From: Clostridiaceae bacterium HFYG-1003
GTDB lineage: Bacteria > Bacillota > Clostridia > Clostridiales > Clostridiaceae
DNA length: 64,000 nucleotides
Assembly: GCA_024579835.1 (NCBI GenBank)
Contig: CP102060.1
Coordinates: 2,951,558-3,015,557 of the forward strand
Direction: 5' to 3'
This document shows, in pieces, positions 8,880 to 17,256 of this stretch; positions within the stretch are counted from its first letter, which is position 1; every line of letters begins with the position of its first letter. The notes beneath the pieces were generated by a model that was given only the letters and a program-made list of their open reading frames with translations, was not told where the DNA came from and did no database searches. A program made the position numbers and the translations under genes.

Positions 8880-9970
8880 TGACAACAAGAAAAGAACCTC
8901 TCCTTCGTATCGCGAAGCGGGACAGCATCGCCGCTCCGAAAGCCTACACGATCCGGATTGCCGCCGTGCTGCTGGCACTGGCCGTCAGCGGACTGTTCAT
9001 CTTCGCTGTTACCAGACTGGATCCGGTCAAGGTGTTCGAGGCCATGTTCAATGGCGCCTTTGGCACCAACCGGCGCAGCTGGGTCACCATCCGTGACGCC
9101 ATGATGCTTCTTTGCATCGGCGTCGGACTGGCCCCCGCCTTCAAAATGAGATTCTGGAACATCGGCGCCGAGGGTCAGATCCTGGTAGGAGCCATTGTGA
9201 CAGCCGGTCTGATGCGAGCTCTGGGCGGAGACCTGTCCACCCCGCTTCTCCTGGTCGTCATGGCCTGCCTGAGCCTTCTGGTGGGAGCACTCTGGGGCGT
9301 CATCCCCGCCACGTTCAAGGCGCTTTGGAACACCAATGAGACCCTGTTCACCCTGATGATGAACTACGTCGCGATCCAGCTGACAAGCTACGCGGTCGCC
9401 CTCTGGGAGAACCCGGTTGGCTCCAATACCGTCGGCGTCATCAATCAGCAGACCAAGGACGGCTGGTTCCCGGCAGTCTTCGGGCAGGTCTACGGCCTGA
9501 ATGTCCTGATTGTCGCAGCCCTGGCGATTGGCATGTATCTGTATCTGAAGTACTCCAAGCAAGGCTATGAGATCTCCGTCGTCGGAGATTCCGTGAATAC
9601 AGCGCGCTATGCCGGCATCAATGTCAAAAAAGTCACGATCCGGACCATGGCAATTTCCGGAGCAATCTGCGGCCTGGCCGGCTTCATCGCCGTTGCCGGC
9701 GCCAGCCACTCCATCTCCGCCGCCACCGCCGGCGGCCGCGGCTTCACCGCCATCATTGTCGCCTGGCTGTCCAAATTCAACAGCTTCGTGATGGTACTGA
9801 TCTCCTTCCTCCTGGTGTTCCTGGAGAAGGGCTCCGTCCAGATCGCTTCTCAGTTCAATCTGAATGACTACGCGTCCAGCATCATTACCGGGATCATCCT
9901 GTTCTTCATCCTGGGCAGCGAGTTCTTTATCAACTACCGACTGATCCTGAGAACAGGGAAGGAGGCCTAG
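8876..9970 (+). CDS. ABC transporter permease (BPD_transp_2 type)
   Basis: 364 residues with about nine hydrophobic segments after a basic cytoplasmic N-terminus. It has the family's GEN/EGQ-like segment FWNIGAEGQILVGA and a conserved loop with GDSVNTARYAGINVKK. It matches the NupP/YufP-like permease of BMP-dependent nucleoside importers. It overlaps the ATPase gene by ATGA and has GAAGGAGG upstream; the second permease starts 4 bases after its stop. The two permeases should form the heterodimeric channel. Confidence 0.9.
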   Translation: MMTTRKEPLLRIAKRDSIAAPKAYTIRIAAVLLALAVSGLFIFAVTRLDPVKVFEAMFNGAFGTNRRSWVTIRDAMMLLCIGVGLAPAFKMRFWNIGAEGQILVGAIVTAGLMRALGGDLSTPLLLVVMACLSLLVGALWGVIPATFKALWNTNETLFTLMMNYVAIQLTSYAVALWENPVGSNTVGVINQQTKDGWFPAVFGQVYGLNVLIVAALAIGMYLYLKYSKQGYEISVVGDSVNTARYAGINVKKVTIRTMAISGAICGLAGFIAVAGASHSISAATAGGRGFTAIIVAWLSKFNSFVMVLISFLLVFLEKGSVQIASQFNLNDYASSIITGIILFFILGSEFFINYRLILRTGKEA

Positions 9971-9974
9971 CATC

Positions 9975-10964
9975 ATGTCAAGCGCACAACTGATCCAGCT
10001 GCTGCTGTCAGCCATTTCGTTCGGAACCGTCATCATGTATGGCGCCATCGGAGAAATCCTGACGGAAAAATCGGGCAATCTGAACCTGGGTGTCCCCGGC
10101 ATCATGTACCTGGGCGGCATCGGCGGACTGGCCGCATCTTTCTTCTACGAACTGAACAATCCCGCGCCCAATGCCCTGATCTGTCTCATCATCAGTTTTG
10201 CGGCGGCCTTCCTGACCGCTGCCCTGGGGGGACTCATCTACAGTTTCCTCACCATCAGCCTGAGGGCCAATCAGAACGTCACCGGTCTGACCCTGACCAT
10301 CTTTGGCGGCGGAGTCGCCAACTTCTTCGGCGGCGACCTGAGCCGGATGGCCGGCGGAGTCGGACAGATCTCCGTACCGGTCACCAGCGGTATCTACCGG
10401 GCCAATATCGCCGATGCCACCAATCTTGGGGTGATCGGTTCCCTGTTCCTGAGTCATGGCTTTATGGTCTATCTGGCCATCATCCTGGCCATTCTGATGA
10501 GTCTGTTCCTGAACCGGACCAGAAAAGGCCTCAATCTGCGGTCCGTTGGTGAGAACCCGGCTACGGCAGACGCGGCCGGCATCAATGTCACCCGCTACAA
10601 ATACCTGGCTACCTGCATGGGCGCTGGAATCTCCGGTCTGGGCGGTCTCTACTACACCATGGATTACATCAAGGGCACCTGGGCCAATGACGGAACCATC
10701 GAGTCCCTGGGCTGGCTGGCCGTTGCGCTGGTTATCTTCGCGACCTGGCGCTCCCTCAACAGCATCTGGGGATCCTACCTCTTCGGCCTGCTCTTCTGGG
10801 TTTATCTGGTCATCCCGAATCTGGGCCGCCGCGACATTGAACTCTATAAAATGCTGCCCTACCTGGTCACCATCGCCGTCCTGATTTTCACCTCGCTGCG
10901 CAAGCGCCGGGAGAATCAACCTCCGGCCAGTCTGGGTCTGCCGTACTTCCGCGAGGAGCGTTAG
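9975..10964 (+). CDS. ABC transporter permease (BPD_transp_2 type), second subunit
   Basis: 329 residues, almost entirely hydrophobic segments, with NLGVPGIMYLGG near the N-terminus and GENPATADAAGINVTRYK in the cytoplasmic loop. These are hallmarks of the NupQ/YufQ-like partner permease. GGAGG overlaps the end of the upstream permease and places the ATG correctly. It is the last gene of the transporter operon and is followed by a terminator at 10998. Confidence 0.9.
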   Translation: MSSAQLIQLLLSAISFGTVIMYGAIGEILTEKSGNLNLGVPGIMYLGGIGGLAASFFYELNNPAPNALICLIISFAAAFLTAALGGLIYSFLTISLRANQNVTGLTLTIFGGGVANFFGGDLSRMAGGVGQISVPVTSGIYRANIADATNLGVIGSLFLSHGFMVYLAIILAILMSLFLNRTRKGLNLRSVGENPATADAAGINVTRYKYLATCMGAGISGLGGLYYTMDYIKGTWANDGTIESLGWLAVALVIFATWRSLNSIWGSYLFGLLFWVYLVIPNLGRRDIELYKMLPYLVTIAVLIFTSLRKRRENQPPASLGLPYFREER

Positions 10965-10997
10965 GCAGAAAGCGAGATCCCTGTTCTAAAGATCATT

Positions 10998-11028
10998 CCG
11001 GGAGTCTTCCGCAGAAGGAGACTCCCGG
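10998..11028 (+). terminator. Terminator of the BMP transporter operon
   Basis: CCGGGAGTCT (10998-11007) pairs perfectly with AGACTCCCGG (11019-11028), followed by TTCATTTT. Confidence 0.75.
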
Positions 11029-11211
11029 TTCATTTTCTGCGACCGACGAAGGCAGCCGCAGCAGAAACCGGAACCCAGACAGCACGAAAACCAGCCATCA
11101 GCCGGGGCTGCAACGGCAGGTTGCACAATTTCCAGCTTGAAAGCATGGTTTCGCAACCAGGGAAAATGGTATATTACAGGTGAAACAACAGAAACTTTTG
11201 GGGAGGCTATC

Positions 11212-11826
11212 ATGAATTTGAATGAAAAGCTGCTATATTGCAGGAAAAAAGCGGGACTGTCTCAGGAGGCACTGGCGGAACAGATTGGGGTATCGCGCCA
11301 GGCGGTCAGCAAGTGGGAAACCGGCGAAGCCATGCCGGAACTGACCAAATTGAAAAGTCTGGCGGATGCCTTCGACGTCTCGGCCGACTGGCTGCTTTCG
11401 GATGAGCCGACTGAACCGAGTGACCCTGATCCGGTCCAAATTCCGACCCTGACCGCATCCCAACCGCAATGGGTCGATGCGCTCCCTGGCATGATCAAGG
11501 GAATGATCCGATCCTATGGCTGGCTGGCAGGTGTCCATCTGGCGGTGAGCGGGGCTTCCATCACTGGACTCAGCGCCCTGGCACTCTACATAACCGGTAA
11601 AATGCTGAGCAATCCCTTCGGGTCATTTGACGATAACTTCCCCGGCGTTTCCCTGGAACCGGCCGGCGGCATGTTCTCAGACTTTGCCAGCAACAATCCG
11701 GTCACCATCATGAGCAAGGTTCTTCTCGGCTTCGGGATCATTCTGATGATCGGCGGCGTGCTCCTGGCCTTCTTCCTGAAGAAATGGGGAGAAAAACAGG
11801 AAGCGGATTCCGGAGCTGTCAACTGA
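11212..11826 (+). CDS. XRE-family HTH regulator with membrane-spanning tail
   Basis: About 204 residues. Residues 1-65 form a classic HTH_3 domain (LSQEALAEQIGVSRQAVSKW is the helix-turn-helix). The rest has a proline-rich linker and two hydrophobic segments, around WLAGVHLAVSGASITGLSAL and SKVLLGFGIILMIGG, then a basic tail. Such fusions are thought to hold the regulator at the membrane. The start at 11212 is chosen over an upstream in-frame ATG because GGGGAGG precedes it. It is a single gene between two terminators; target genes and signal are unknown. Confidence 0.85.
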   Translation: MNLNEKLLYCRKKAGLSQEALAEQIGVSRQAVSKWETGEAMPELTKLKSLADAFDVSADWLLSDEPTEPSDPDPVQIPTLTASQPQWVDALPGMIKGMIRSYGWLAGVHLAVSGASITGLSALALYITGKMLSNPFGSFDDNFPGVSLEPAGGMFSDFASNNPVTIMSKVLLGFGIILMIGGVLLAFFLKKWGEKQEADSGAVN

Positions 11827-11910
11827 ACCGATGCTGCCGCAGGCGAACCTAATGGAGGAACAATCAAAGACTCAGGCCGAAGGCCTTGATATCTTCTGAA
11901 TCAACAAATG

Positions 11911-11956
11911 AATCCTCTGCGTCCCCGAACCTCATGGATCGGGGACGCAGAGGATT
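11911..11956. terminator. 18-bp perfect hairpin, probable bidirectional terminator
   Basis: AATCCTCTGCGTCCCCGA (11911-11928) pairs without mismatch with 11939-11956. A second hairpin (CAACTTCCCG 12054-12063 with CGGGAAGTTG 12074-12083) follows. The 11827-12173 interval holds no gene. Confidence 0.65.
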
Positions 11957-12173
11957 CTGCTTATGCTAAGAGCTTGAACATACAACGGCAGGTACGGATC
12001 TATGCTTAAAATCAGTGCATCCGTATTACTTTTTTCTTTGTCTGGCATCAAAGCAACTTCCCGTTCAGGGCATCGGGAAGTTGTTCCGCGTCGGGGTTCA
12101 GCCATTCTTTCCAGTCAGACCATCAATAGTTCTTCCGTCTCTGATTTTGAGAGTCTTCCGTGCCGGAAAAAGA

Positions 12174-12202
12174 AAGCCTCCCGTGCCAGGCACGGGAGGC
12201 TT
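12174..12202 (-). terminator. Terminator of the alanine symporter gene
   Basis: AAGCCTCCCGTGCC (12174-12187) and its complement (12189-12202) form the stem; on the minus strand it is followed by TTTCTTTTT. It lies 18 bases past the symporter stop. Confidence 0.85.
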
Positions 12203-12219
12203 GAACATATTCCGTTCGA

Positions 12220-13590
12220 TTACTTGAAGTCCTCGGCATGGTACTCCTGACCGGAGCGGTAGTGCGTGAGGATCTTCTTGACCTGGGGGGCCAGGAACAG
12301 AAGAGCGACAAGGTTCGGGAATACCATGATGTCGTTGAAGAAGTCGGCCAGGGTCCAGACGAAGTCGACTTTCTGGGTCAAAGCGGATCCCAGAATGATA
12401 AAGACAACGACCAGAATGCGGTAAGGCAGGAGCCCCTTCTTGCCGAACAGATAGCGAATGTTGGACTCACCGAAGTAATACCAGCCAATGATGGTGGTGA
12501 AGGCGAAGAAGGTGAGGCAGATGGCGAGGAAACTGGTGCCGAAGCCGCCAAAGGCGGTAGTAAAGGCCTGCTGAGTAACCAGGGGGCCGGCCAGACCCAT
12601 CTTATGGGCGCCGGTGACCAGGATCACCATGGCGGTGCTGGTGCAGACGACGATGGTATCGATAACGACACCGACGATGGCAACGAGTCCCTGCTGGGCC
12701 GGATGTTTGACATCAGCAACCGCATGAGCGTGCGGGGTGGAACCCATACCGGCTTCATTGGAGAAGAGGCCGCGGGCAACACCGAACCGGACAGCTTCAC
12801 GCACGGTTACACCGAGCGCTCCGCCCATGACCGACTGCGGATTGAAGGCACCGACGAAAATGGACTGGAAGGCCGGAATGACCTGATCCGCAAACAGGAT
12901 CATGACAGCGACGGTTCCCAGAATGTAAAGGACGGCCATAAAGGGCACGACCATTTCAGCAAAGGTGGCGATCCGCTTCATGCCGCCCATGAAGACCAGA
13001 GCAGCGGCAACGCCAAGGATGAGTCCAATGATCAGGGGATTCAGACCGGTGGCGGCGGTAACCGAGGCGGAGATAGAGTTGGACTGAACCAGGTTGCCGA
13101 CAAAGCCCAGGGCAATGATCAGGGCAACGGAGAAGAAGGCTGCCAGGGGCTTTGACTTGAGTCCCTTGCTGATGTAGAAGGCAGGACCTCCGACATAGTT
13201 GCCATCACGCACTTCGCGGTACTTCTGAGCCAGGACGGCTTCCCCGAAGATGGTGGCCATACCGAGGAATCCGGAAACCCACATCCAGAAGATTGCTCCC
13301 GGACCGCCGGACATGATGGCGGTTGCCACACCGGCGACATTTCCGGTGCCGACCTGAGCCGCTACCGCAGTGGCCAGCGCCTGGAAGGATGACATGGATC
13401 CTTCTTCAGCGGATTCTTTCTTTTTGAAAAGACCGCCGAAGGTGTTCTTGAACGCTTCTCCGAAATGACGGACCTGGGGGAATCCCAAATAAACCGAATA
13501 AATGATTCCGACGGAGACCAGGATGATGAGCAGTACGCTGGACCACATCATATCACTGGCTTGGGTGATAAAGTTTACTAGTTGTTCCAT
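12220..13590 (-). CDS. Alanine/glycine:sodium symporter (AGCS family)
   Basis: 456 residues with about ten membrane segments. It contains the AGCS hallmarks ATAVAAQVGTGNVAGVATAI and a long GGPGAIFWMWVSGFLGMATIF stretch (given here in family terms), plus a second conserved region ARGLFSNEAGMGSTPHAHA. Members (AlsT, DagA, AgcS) import alanine or glycine with sodium. GTAGGAGGTC lies just before the ATG. It is a single gene with its own promoter and terminator. Substrate choice between alanine and glycine cannot be read from the sequence. Confidence 0.93.
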   Translation of the reverse strand: MEQLVNFITQASDMMWSSVLLIILVSVGIIYSVYLGFPQVRHFGEAFKNTFGGLFKKKESAEEGSMSSFQALATAVAAQVGTGNVAGVATAIMSGGPGAIFWMWVSGFLGMATIFGEAVLAQKYREVRDGNYVGGPAFYISKGLKSKPLAAFFSVALIIALGFVGNLVQSNSISASVTAATGLNPLIIGLILGVAAALVFMGGMKRIATFAEMVVPFMAVLYILGTVAVMILFADQVIPAFQSIFVGAFNPQSVMGGALGVTVREAVRFGVARGLFSNEAGMGSTPHAHAVADVKHPAQQGLVAIVGVVIDTIVVCTSTAMVILVTGAHKMGLAGPLVTQQAFTTAFGGFGTSFLAICLTFFAFTTIIGWYYFGESNIRYLFGKKGLLPYRILVVVFIILGSALTQKVDFVWTLADFFNDIMVFPNLVALLFLAPQVKKILTHYRSGQEYHAEDFK

Positions 13591-13629
13591 GATAAGACCT
13601 CCTACATTTGTATATTTATGTATAGATTA

Positions 13630-13658
13630 ATGATAGTATAGCAAGGCTTATTCGTCAA
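13630..13658 (-). promoter_or_regulatory. Promoter of the alanine symporter gene
   Basis: Minus strand TTGACG (13658-13653) and TATCAT (13635-13630) are 17 bases apart, about 40 bases before the start codon. Confidence 0.7.
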
Positions 13659-13834
13659 CGATTTAACAATGTGGGAATGATTCCATGGAATGGCTTAACT
13701 ATTGTTAACTATTTCATTGGATCATTGGGAATTTGGGCGCATCTCTTGGAGTATGTTGTCAGTCCGGTCTTTAATATTCGCTTAATCCCAATTCTTTATA
13801 GTAAAAAAAGATCAATATTCTGGGAGGAATCCAT

Positions 13835-14182
13835 ATGAAACTGTTACAATCCTGGCTTTTGACCACGCTCGCGATCCTGGGAGCTTCCCAACTGATGCCC
13901 CAAAGCTTCCATGTCGATTCGGCAGCCACCGCGGCTGTTGCCGCCCTGGTCCTGGGAATCCTGAATGTGACCATCAAGCCGATTCTGCACATCCTGTCAT
14001 TTCCCATTACGCTCCTAACCCTCGGCCTGTTTTCCTTTGTGATTAATGGCATCATTATCAGCCTGCTGGCCCGGCTCATGTCCGGAATGGAAGTTTCCGG
14101 CTTCCTGTCCGCCCTGCTGGTCGCCATCGTCATTTCAGTCATCCAATCGATCCTTCATTCCTTTACCAAGTCCAAGCGCTGA
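13835..14182 (+). CDS. YvlD-like four-helix membrane protein (phage holin family 4 superfamily)
   Basis: 115 residues, four hydrophobic segments, with the family pattern LNVTIKPILHILSFPITLLT followed by GLFSFVINGIIISLLARL. Members are often annotated as phage holin family or DUF membrane proteins and in Bacillus (YvlD) belong to cell-envelope stress operons; no prophage genes are near, so a lysis role is not indicated. GGGAGGAATCCAT precedes the ATG. It is a single gene upstream of the selenoprotein gene on the same strand, 98 bases apart. Confidence 0.8.
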   Translation: MKLLQSWLLTTLAILGASQLMPQSFHVDSAATAAVAALVLGILNVTIKPILHILSFPITLLTLGLFSFVINGIIISLLARLMSGMEVSGFLSALLVAIVISVIQSILHSFTKSKR

Positions 14183-14215
14183 TTCTGTACTGGGACTGAA
14201 TCGATGGCAGGGGAG

Positions 14216-14243
14216 TTGTATTCCCCAATTAATTTGATACAAT
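14216..14243 (+). promoter_or_regulatory. Possible promoter of the selenoprotein gene
   Basis: TTGTAT (14216-14221) and TACAAT (14238-14243) are 16 bases apart, ending 37 bases before the start codon. Confidence 0.4.
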
Positions 14244-14280
14244 ACAATTAATAGTTAACAAATGATGAGGAGGTGTCATG

Positions 14281-14565
14281 ATGAACATCATCATTGACCC
14301 GGATGCAAGAGAACTGATTGAAACCAAAGGGAACTGCGAATTCACGCTGGATCTGATGCGTGCCCAGGGCTGATGCGGTGCGATTGAGCAACCAATGGTT
14401 TCATTGGGAAAACCCCGCAGCAAGCCCATTCTGTTCACGCCGGTGAATCTGGACGGGCTGACCATGTACAAGCAGAATACCTTCGGCGAGGACCTCAGGT
14501 TCCGGATCAGCGTCAGTAAAGTCCTGTTCTGGAAGATGCTGCGGATTGAACCGTACCGCGAATGA
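14281..14565 (+). CDS. Small selenoprotein with a UC motif (HesB/IscA-like, CC/Se family)
   Basis: The frame runs 94 codons if the TGA at 14371-14373 is read as selenocysteine (residue 31): ...LDLMRAQG-U-CGAIEQPMVSLGKP... and ends at TGA 14563-14565. AGGAGG is 7 bases before the ATG at 14281; the adjacent ATG at 14278 is too close. A hairpin with GU at the start of its loop follows the UGA, as a bacterial SECIS should. The N-terminus (MNIIIDPDARELIETKG) resembles HesB/IscA-like small proteins, and a Sec-Cys or Cys-Cys pair is the mark of a family I recall as CC/Se motif (seleno)proteins. A redox or metal-sulfur role is inferred only. Automated callers would end the protein after 30 residues. 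The alternative is a nonsense mutation, but reading-frame continuity plus the SECIS argue against it. Confidence 0.8.
14374..14419 (+). promoter_or_regulatory. SECIS element after the UGA codon
   Basis: Directly after the UGA, TGCGG (14374-14378) can pair with CCGCA (14415-14419). Inside, CCAATG (14392-14397) pairs perfectly with CATTGG (14402-14407), leaving the loop GTTT. The G-U of the loop is 24 bases after the UGA, within the range of known bacterial SECIS elements such as fdhF. It lies in the coding sequence, as bacterial SECIS elements do. Confidence 0.75.
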
Positions 14566-14688
14566 CCGGCACAGCCGAGATCCTTCGGCAGATTCAAGGA
14601 ATCGACAGAAGCCAGGTACGGCGATGATTCGGGTGCCGCGGTGATTCCGGTGCCGCGCAAGTCATCCAATGAAGGTTGAATCAACAAC

Positions 14689-14731
14689 GAGCGAAATCGA
14701 CACGTCCCGGAAGGATGTGTCGATTTCGCTC
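14689..14731. terminator. Bidirectional terminator
   Basis: GAGCGAAATCGACAC (14689-14703) pairs perfectly with 14717-14731, between the selenoprotein gene and the convergent EamA gene. Confidence 0.75.
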
Positions 14732-14765
14732 ATTTCTGTCAGTGGTTATGAACGGTTTGCCGGCA

Positions 14766-15650
14766 TCAGGCATGGTTTCCCTGGACGGGTTCGGGCTTTT
14801 TCGCCGGCTTGATTTCTGCCAGCAGGATCGCGGAAAAGATAATGAGTCCGCCGGCGATGAGCCGTACGGTCATGGTTTCATTAAGGAACAGGAAGGAGAA
14901 CAGGGTTCCCCAAAGGGATTCGGTGGAAAGCAGGATCGCAGAGCGCGTTTCACTGGTGTATTTCTGTCCGTAGGCCTGCAGCAGAGTGGTCAGGCTGGTG
15001 GAAAAAACGGCCAGGTAGAGGACGGAGACCAGTCCGGATTGGTTGAACGGGGCGAAGGGGGTTCCTTCTGCGGCGGCAGCCAGCCCGGACAGGACCATGC
15101 AGGTGACGGTCTGGATAATGGCGATATCCGCCGGATGTTCTTTTTCCATATAGAGAGTGGTGTAGAAAATGTGGAAGGCAAAAGCCACGGCACACCCAAG
15201 GGTCAGAAGGTCACCGATGTTTACCTGGCCATCGGTCCGCAGAGTCAGAAGCCCGATGCCGATGATGGACAGCACTGCTCCGAATACTTCCTGTCTGGCC
15301 AGTTTCCGCTTGTACAGAAAGTATGCGATGATGGGAACAATGATGACGTTGACGCCGGTCAGGAAGGCGTTTTTGGATGGCGTGGTGTATTTCATGCCGA
15401 AGGTCTGCAGCACGAATCCGATAAAGAACAATGTACCCAGGATGATTCCCCGGTGGATGGTTCGTTTTTTTAACTGAGGCACTCGCTTGTGAAAAACGCC
15501 CGCCAGAATCAGCGATGCGATGGAAAATCGCAGGAACAGGAGCTGCAGGGGCGTCAGGCTGTCCAGGGAATTTGCCACGGCGACGAAACCGTAGCCCCAG
15601 ATGATGGCGGTCAAAAGCAGAATGATCTCCCCCGGGATCTTTCGTTTCAC
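14766..15650 (-). CDS. EamA-family (DMT superfamily) transporter
   Basis: 294 residues with ten hydrophobic segments in two EamA halves (residues 5-140 and 150-285). It opens IPGEIILLLTAIIWGYGFVA, typical of the drug/metabolite transporter superfamily, whose members export amino acids, other metabolites or drugs. The start is GTG at 15650 with AGGAGG nearby. It is a single gene and the substrate is unknown. Confidence 0.88.
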   Translation of the reverse strand: MKRKIPGEIILLLTAIIWGYGFVAVANSLDSLTPLQLLFLRFSIASLILAGVFHKRVPQLKKRTIHRGIILGTLFFIGFVLQTFGMKYTTPSKNAFLTGVNVIIVPIIAYFLYKRKLARQEVFGAVLSIIGIGLLTLRTDGQVNIGDLLTLGCAVAFAFHIFYTTLYMEKEHPADIAIIQTVTCMVLSGLAAAAEGTPFAPFNQSGLVSVLYLAVFSTSLTTLLQAYGQKYTSETRSAILLSTESLWGTLFSFLFLNETMTVRLIAGGLIIFSAILLAEIKPAKKPEPVQGNHA

Positions 15651-15782
15651 GATAGTTGTCCTCCTTTGTGCGTTTCTCTAAAAACAGTGATTCTTCTATT
15701 ATAAGACATCATAAGCCATCCGGTCCGTGTCATCTGCAACTTTATTTTTGCGACTGGAACTGGATTTTCCATAGGTTTATCA

Positions 15783-15812
15783 AATAAAAAAAGCCGTCTG
15801 CAAGCAGCCGGC
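15783..15812 (-). terminator. Terminator of the ArsR-type regulator gene
   Basis: On the minus strand GCCGGCTGC, loop TT, GCAGACGGC forms the stem and is followed by TTTTTTTATT. Confidence 0.85.
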
Positions 15813-15822
15813 AACGAAGGGG

Positions 15823-16896
15823 CTATTTAATGTTCAGGTCCTCCAGGAGGCCTGCGATGGCGTCTTTCATTCGAGTCTCGTTGATCCGGTAGCCGTTTTT
15901 GCGGCGGTTGGCATCAAACTGGATGAGCCGATCATTGGTCAGCTGCTTCAAATGATAAGAAATCGCGGCGCTGGTCACTCCAAGCTTTTCAGCCAGGACC
16001 TTCGTGGAGGAATCACCCTGGGCAATGAGTTTCAGGACTTCATAGCGGGTTTTATCCGCCAGGTTCTTGAAGACCGTGATTCGTTCCTCTTTGCTGCGTT
16101 GTCTGAACTCGGTCAGACGGAAGTAATAATCCAGGACATTGATTCCGAGGAAGATATCCGTATAATCTGCATGGGTGATCAGATTGAAACTGTAGTCGCT
16201 CAGTCCCAGCAGATAGAAATTGATGGTTTCACTTTTTCGAAGGGCTTCGATGGTTTCAGTAAAAACATACTGTTCCATCATCGCCTCCAGCAGGGCGTGA
16301 TCGCCGCTGGCCAGAGTCCGCTCCAGCTGTTTGGCATAACCAGAAATGGAATATTCCACATCCTGGTAAAACTTGTGAAAAATGGGCTTTACCCGTTCCA
16401 TGAAGGCGACAAATTCATCGCGGACGTGCTCGGGATCCTCCAGAATTTCCAGGAGCTTCCATTTATCACTGGTTTCCAGGGAGCTGGATGACAGGATCTG
16501 GAAGGCTTCCATCAGGTAATTGGGGGATTTTTCCGCCGTCGGGATGACCAGATCGAGCTTACGGTCAAGGAAGGAACTCAGATGCGCGGTTAAGGTGTCC
16601 TTGCTCAGCGCTTTGACGCTGGCTAAAAAATCATTCTCATCCTTGAGCTGGCGCAGGTCAAACTGATACATCAGATCAAAGTAATAGGAATAGCCGGAAA
16701 ACTTGAAGCGTTCGAATTCATCTTTCAATCCGGACATTTCTTCCGCGATCAGCGTCCACCGTTCGGTGGATGCCGGGTCCATGATTTCATAATTCAAGGC
16801 GCCGAATGCCTTTTCACTTTTCTCGTACAGAGCCAATGCGGGGAAAAATACAAATTCCACGACTCTACTGGATCCCAAATAGAATTGGAATTTCAT
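15823..16896 (-). CDS. ArsR-type winged-helix regulator with long N-terminal domain
   Basis: 357 residues. The last 90 form a winged-helix domain of ArsR type: FKNLADKTRYEVLKLIAQG, then helix-turn-helix VTSAAISYHLKQLTNDRLIQ. The 265-residue N-terminal part is helical and unassigned; similar architectures occur in Firmicute regulators of unknown signal (DUF5937-like). The start at 16896 has AGGAGGAAAG before it; an in-frame ATG at 17019 lies within the promoter and is rejected. A TTAAAC-N4-GTTTAA palindrome at the promoter suggests autoregulation. It does not carry the metal-binding cysteine pattern of classic ArsR sensors. Confidence 0.85.
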   Translation of the reverse strand: MKFQFYLGSSRVVEFVFFPALALYEKSEKAFGALNYEIMDPASTERWTLIAEEMSGLKDEFERFKFSGYSYYFDLMYQFDLRQLKDENDFLASVKALSKDTLTAHLSSFLDRKLDLVIPTAEKSPNYLMEAFQILSSSSLETSDKWKLLEILEDPEHVRDEFVAFMERVKPIFHKFYQDVEYSISGYAKQLERTLASGDHALLEAMMEQYVFTETIEALRKSETINFYLLGLSDYSFNLITHADYTDIFLGINVLDYYFRLTEFRQRSKEERITVFKNLADKTRYEVLKLIAQGDSSTKVLAEKLGVTSAAISYHLKQLTNDRLIQFDANRRKNGYRINETRMKDAIAGLLEDLNIK

Positions 16897-16975
16897 GTTT
16901 CTTTCCTCCTGCGGAAGGGTCGGGATGGAATGGGGCACAGGCTTAATGTAAACCTTTTTAATCTTTGAATATAAA

Positions 16976-17019
16976 TTAAACCCTTGTTTAATATTAGGGC
17001 CATTCACTGAATTTGTCAA
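16976..17019 (-). promoter_or_regulatory. Promoter and candidate operator of the ArsR-type gene
   Basis: Minus strand TTGACA (17019-17014) and TAATAT (16996-16991) are 17 bases apart, close to consensus. The palindrome TTAAAC-CCTT-GTTTAA (16976-16991) sits just downstream of the -10, where a repressor would block transcription; autoregulation is an inference. Confidence 0.65.
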
Positions 17020-17164
17020 TGGATCAGGGTCCTGGCTGGCAAAGAAACTCTATACCTCGCCGATAAATCTCATTTCTGATAATGATCTGTTCTGATCACG
17101 GAACTGCCGATCCGATGAAAGGTTCGGATTTTGCGCCGGCAGTCCGGGATGCAGCTCCATGGAA

Positions 17165-17173
17165 TGCTATAAT
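17165..17173 (+). promoter_or_regulatory. Extended -10 promoter of the amidotransferase gene
   Basis: TGCTATAAT at 17165-17173 is a perfect extended -10; no clear -35 box. The 16897-17256 interval otherwise holds only the divergent regulator promoter. Confidence 0.45.
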
Positions 17174-17256
17174 GAGGGTGGCGCATGAGAGTATTCGATC
17201 CAATGGGAATGAAGCTCATCGGCTGCTGCATCAACTGGAACATGAGGAGAATATGA

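Noticed and set aside
8720-10120. 466-codon open frame on the minus strand
   Set aside because: Antisense shadow of the BMP transporter ATPase and permease genes.
13835-14182. Phage holin as evidence of a prophage
   Set aside because: Holin-family annotation of YvlD-like proteins is common; no other phage gene lies nearby.
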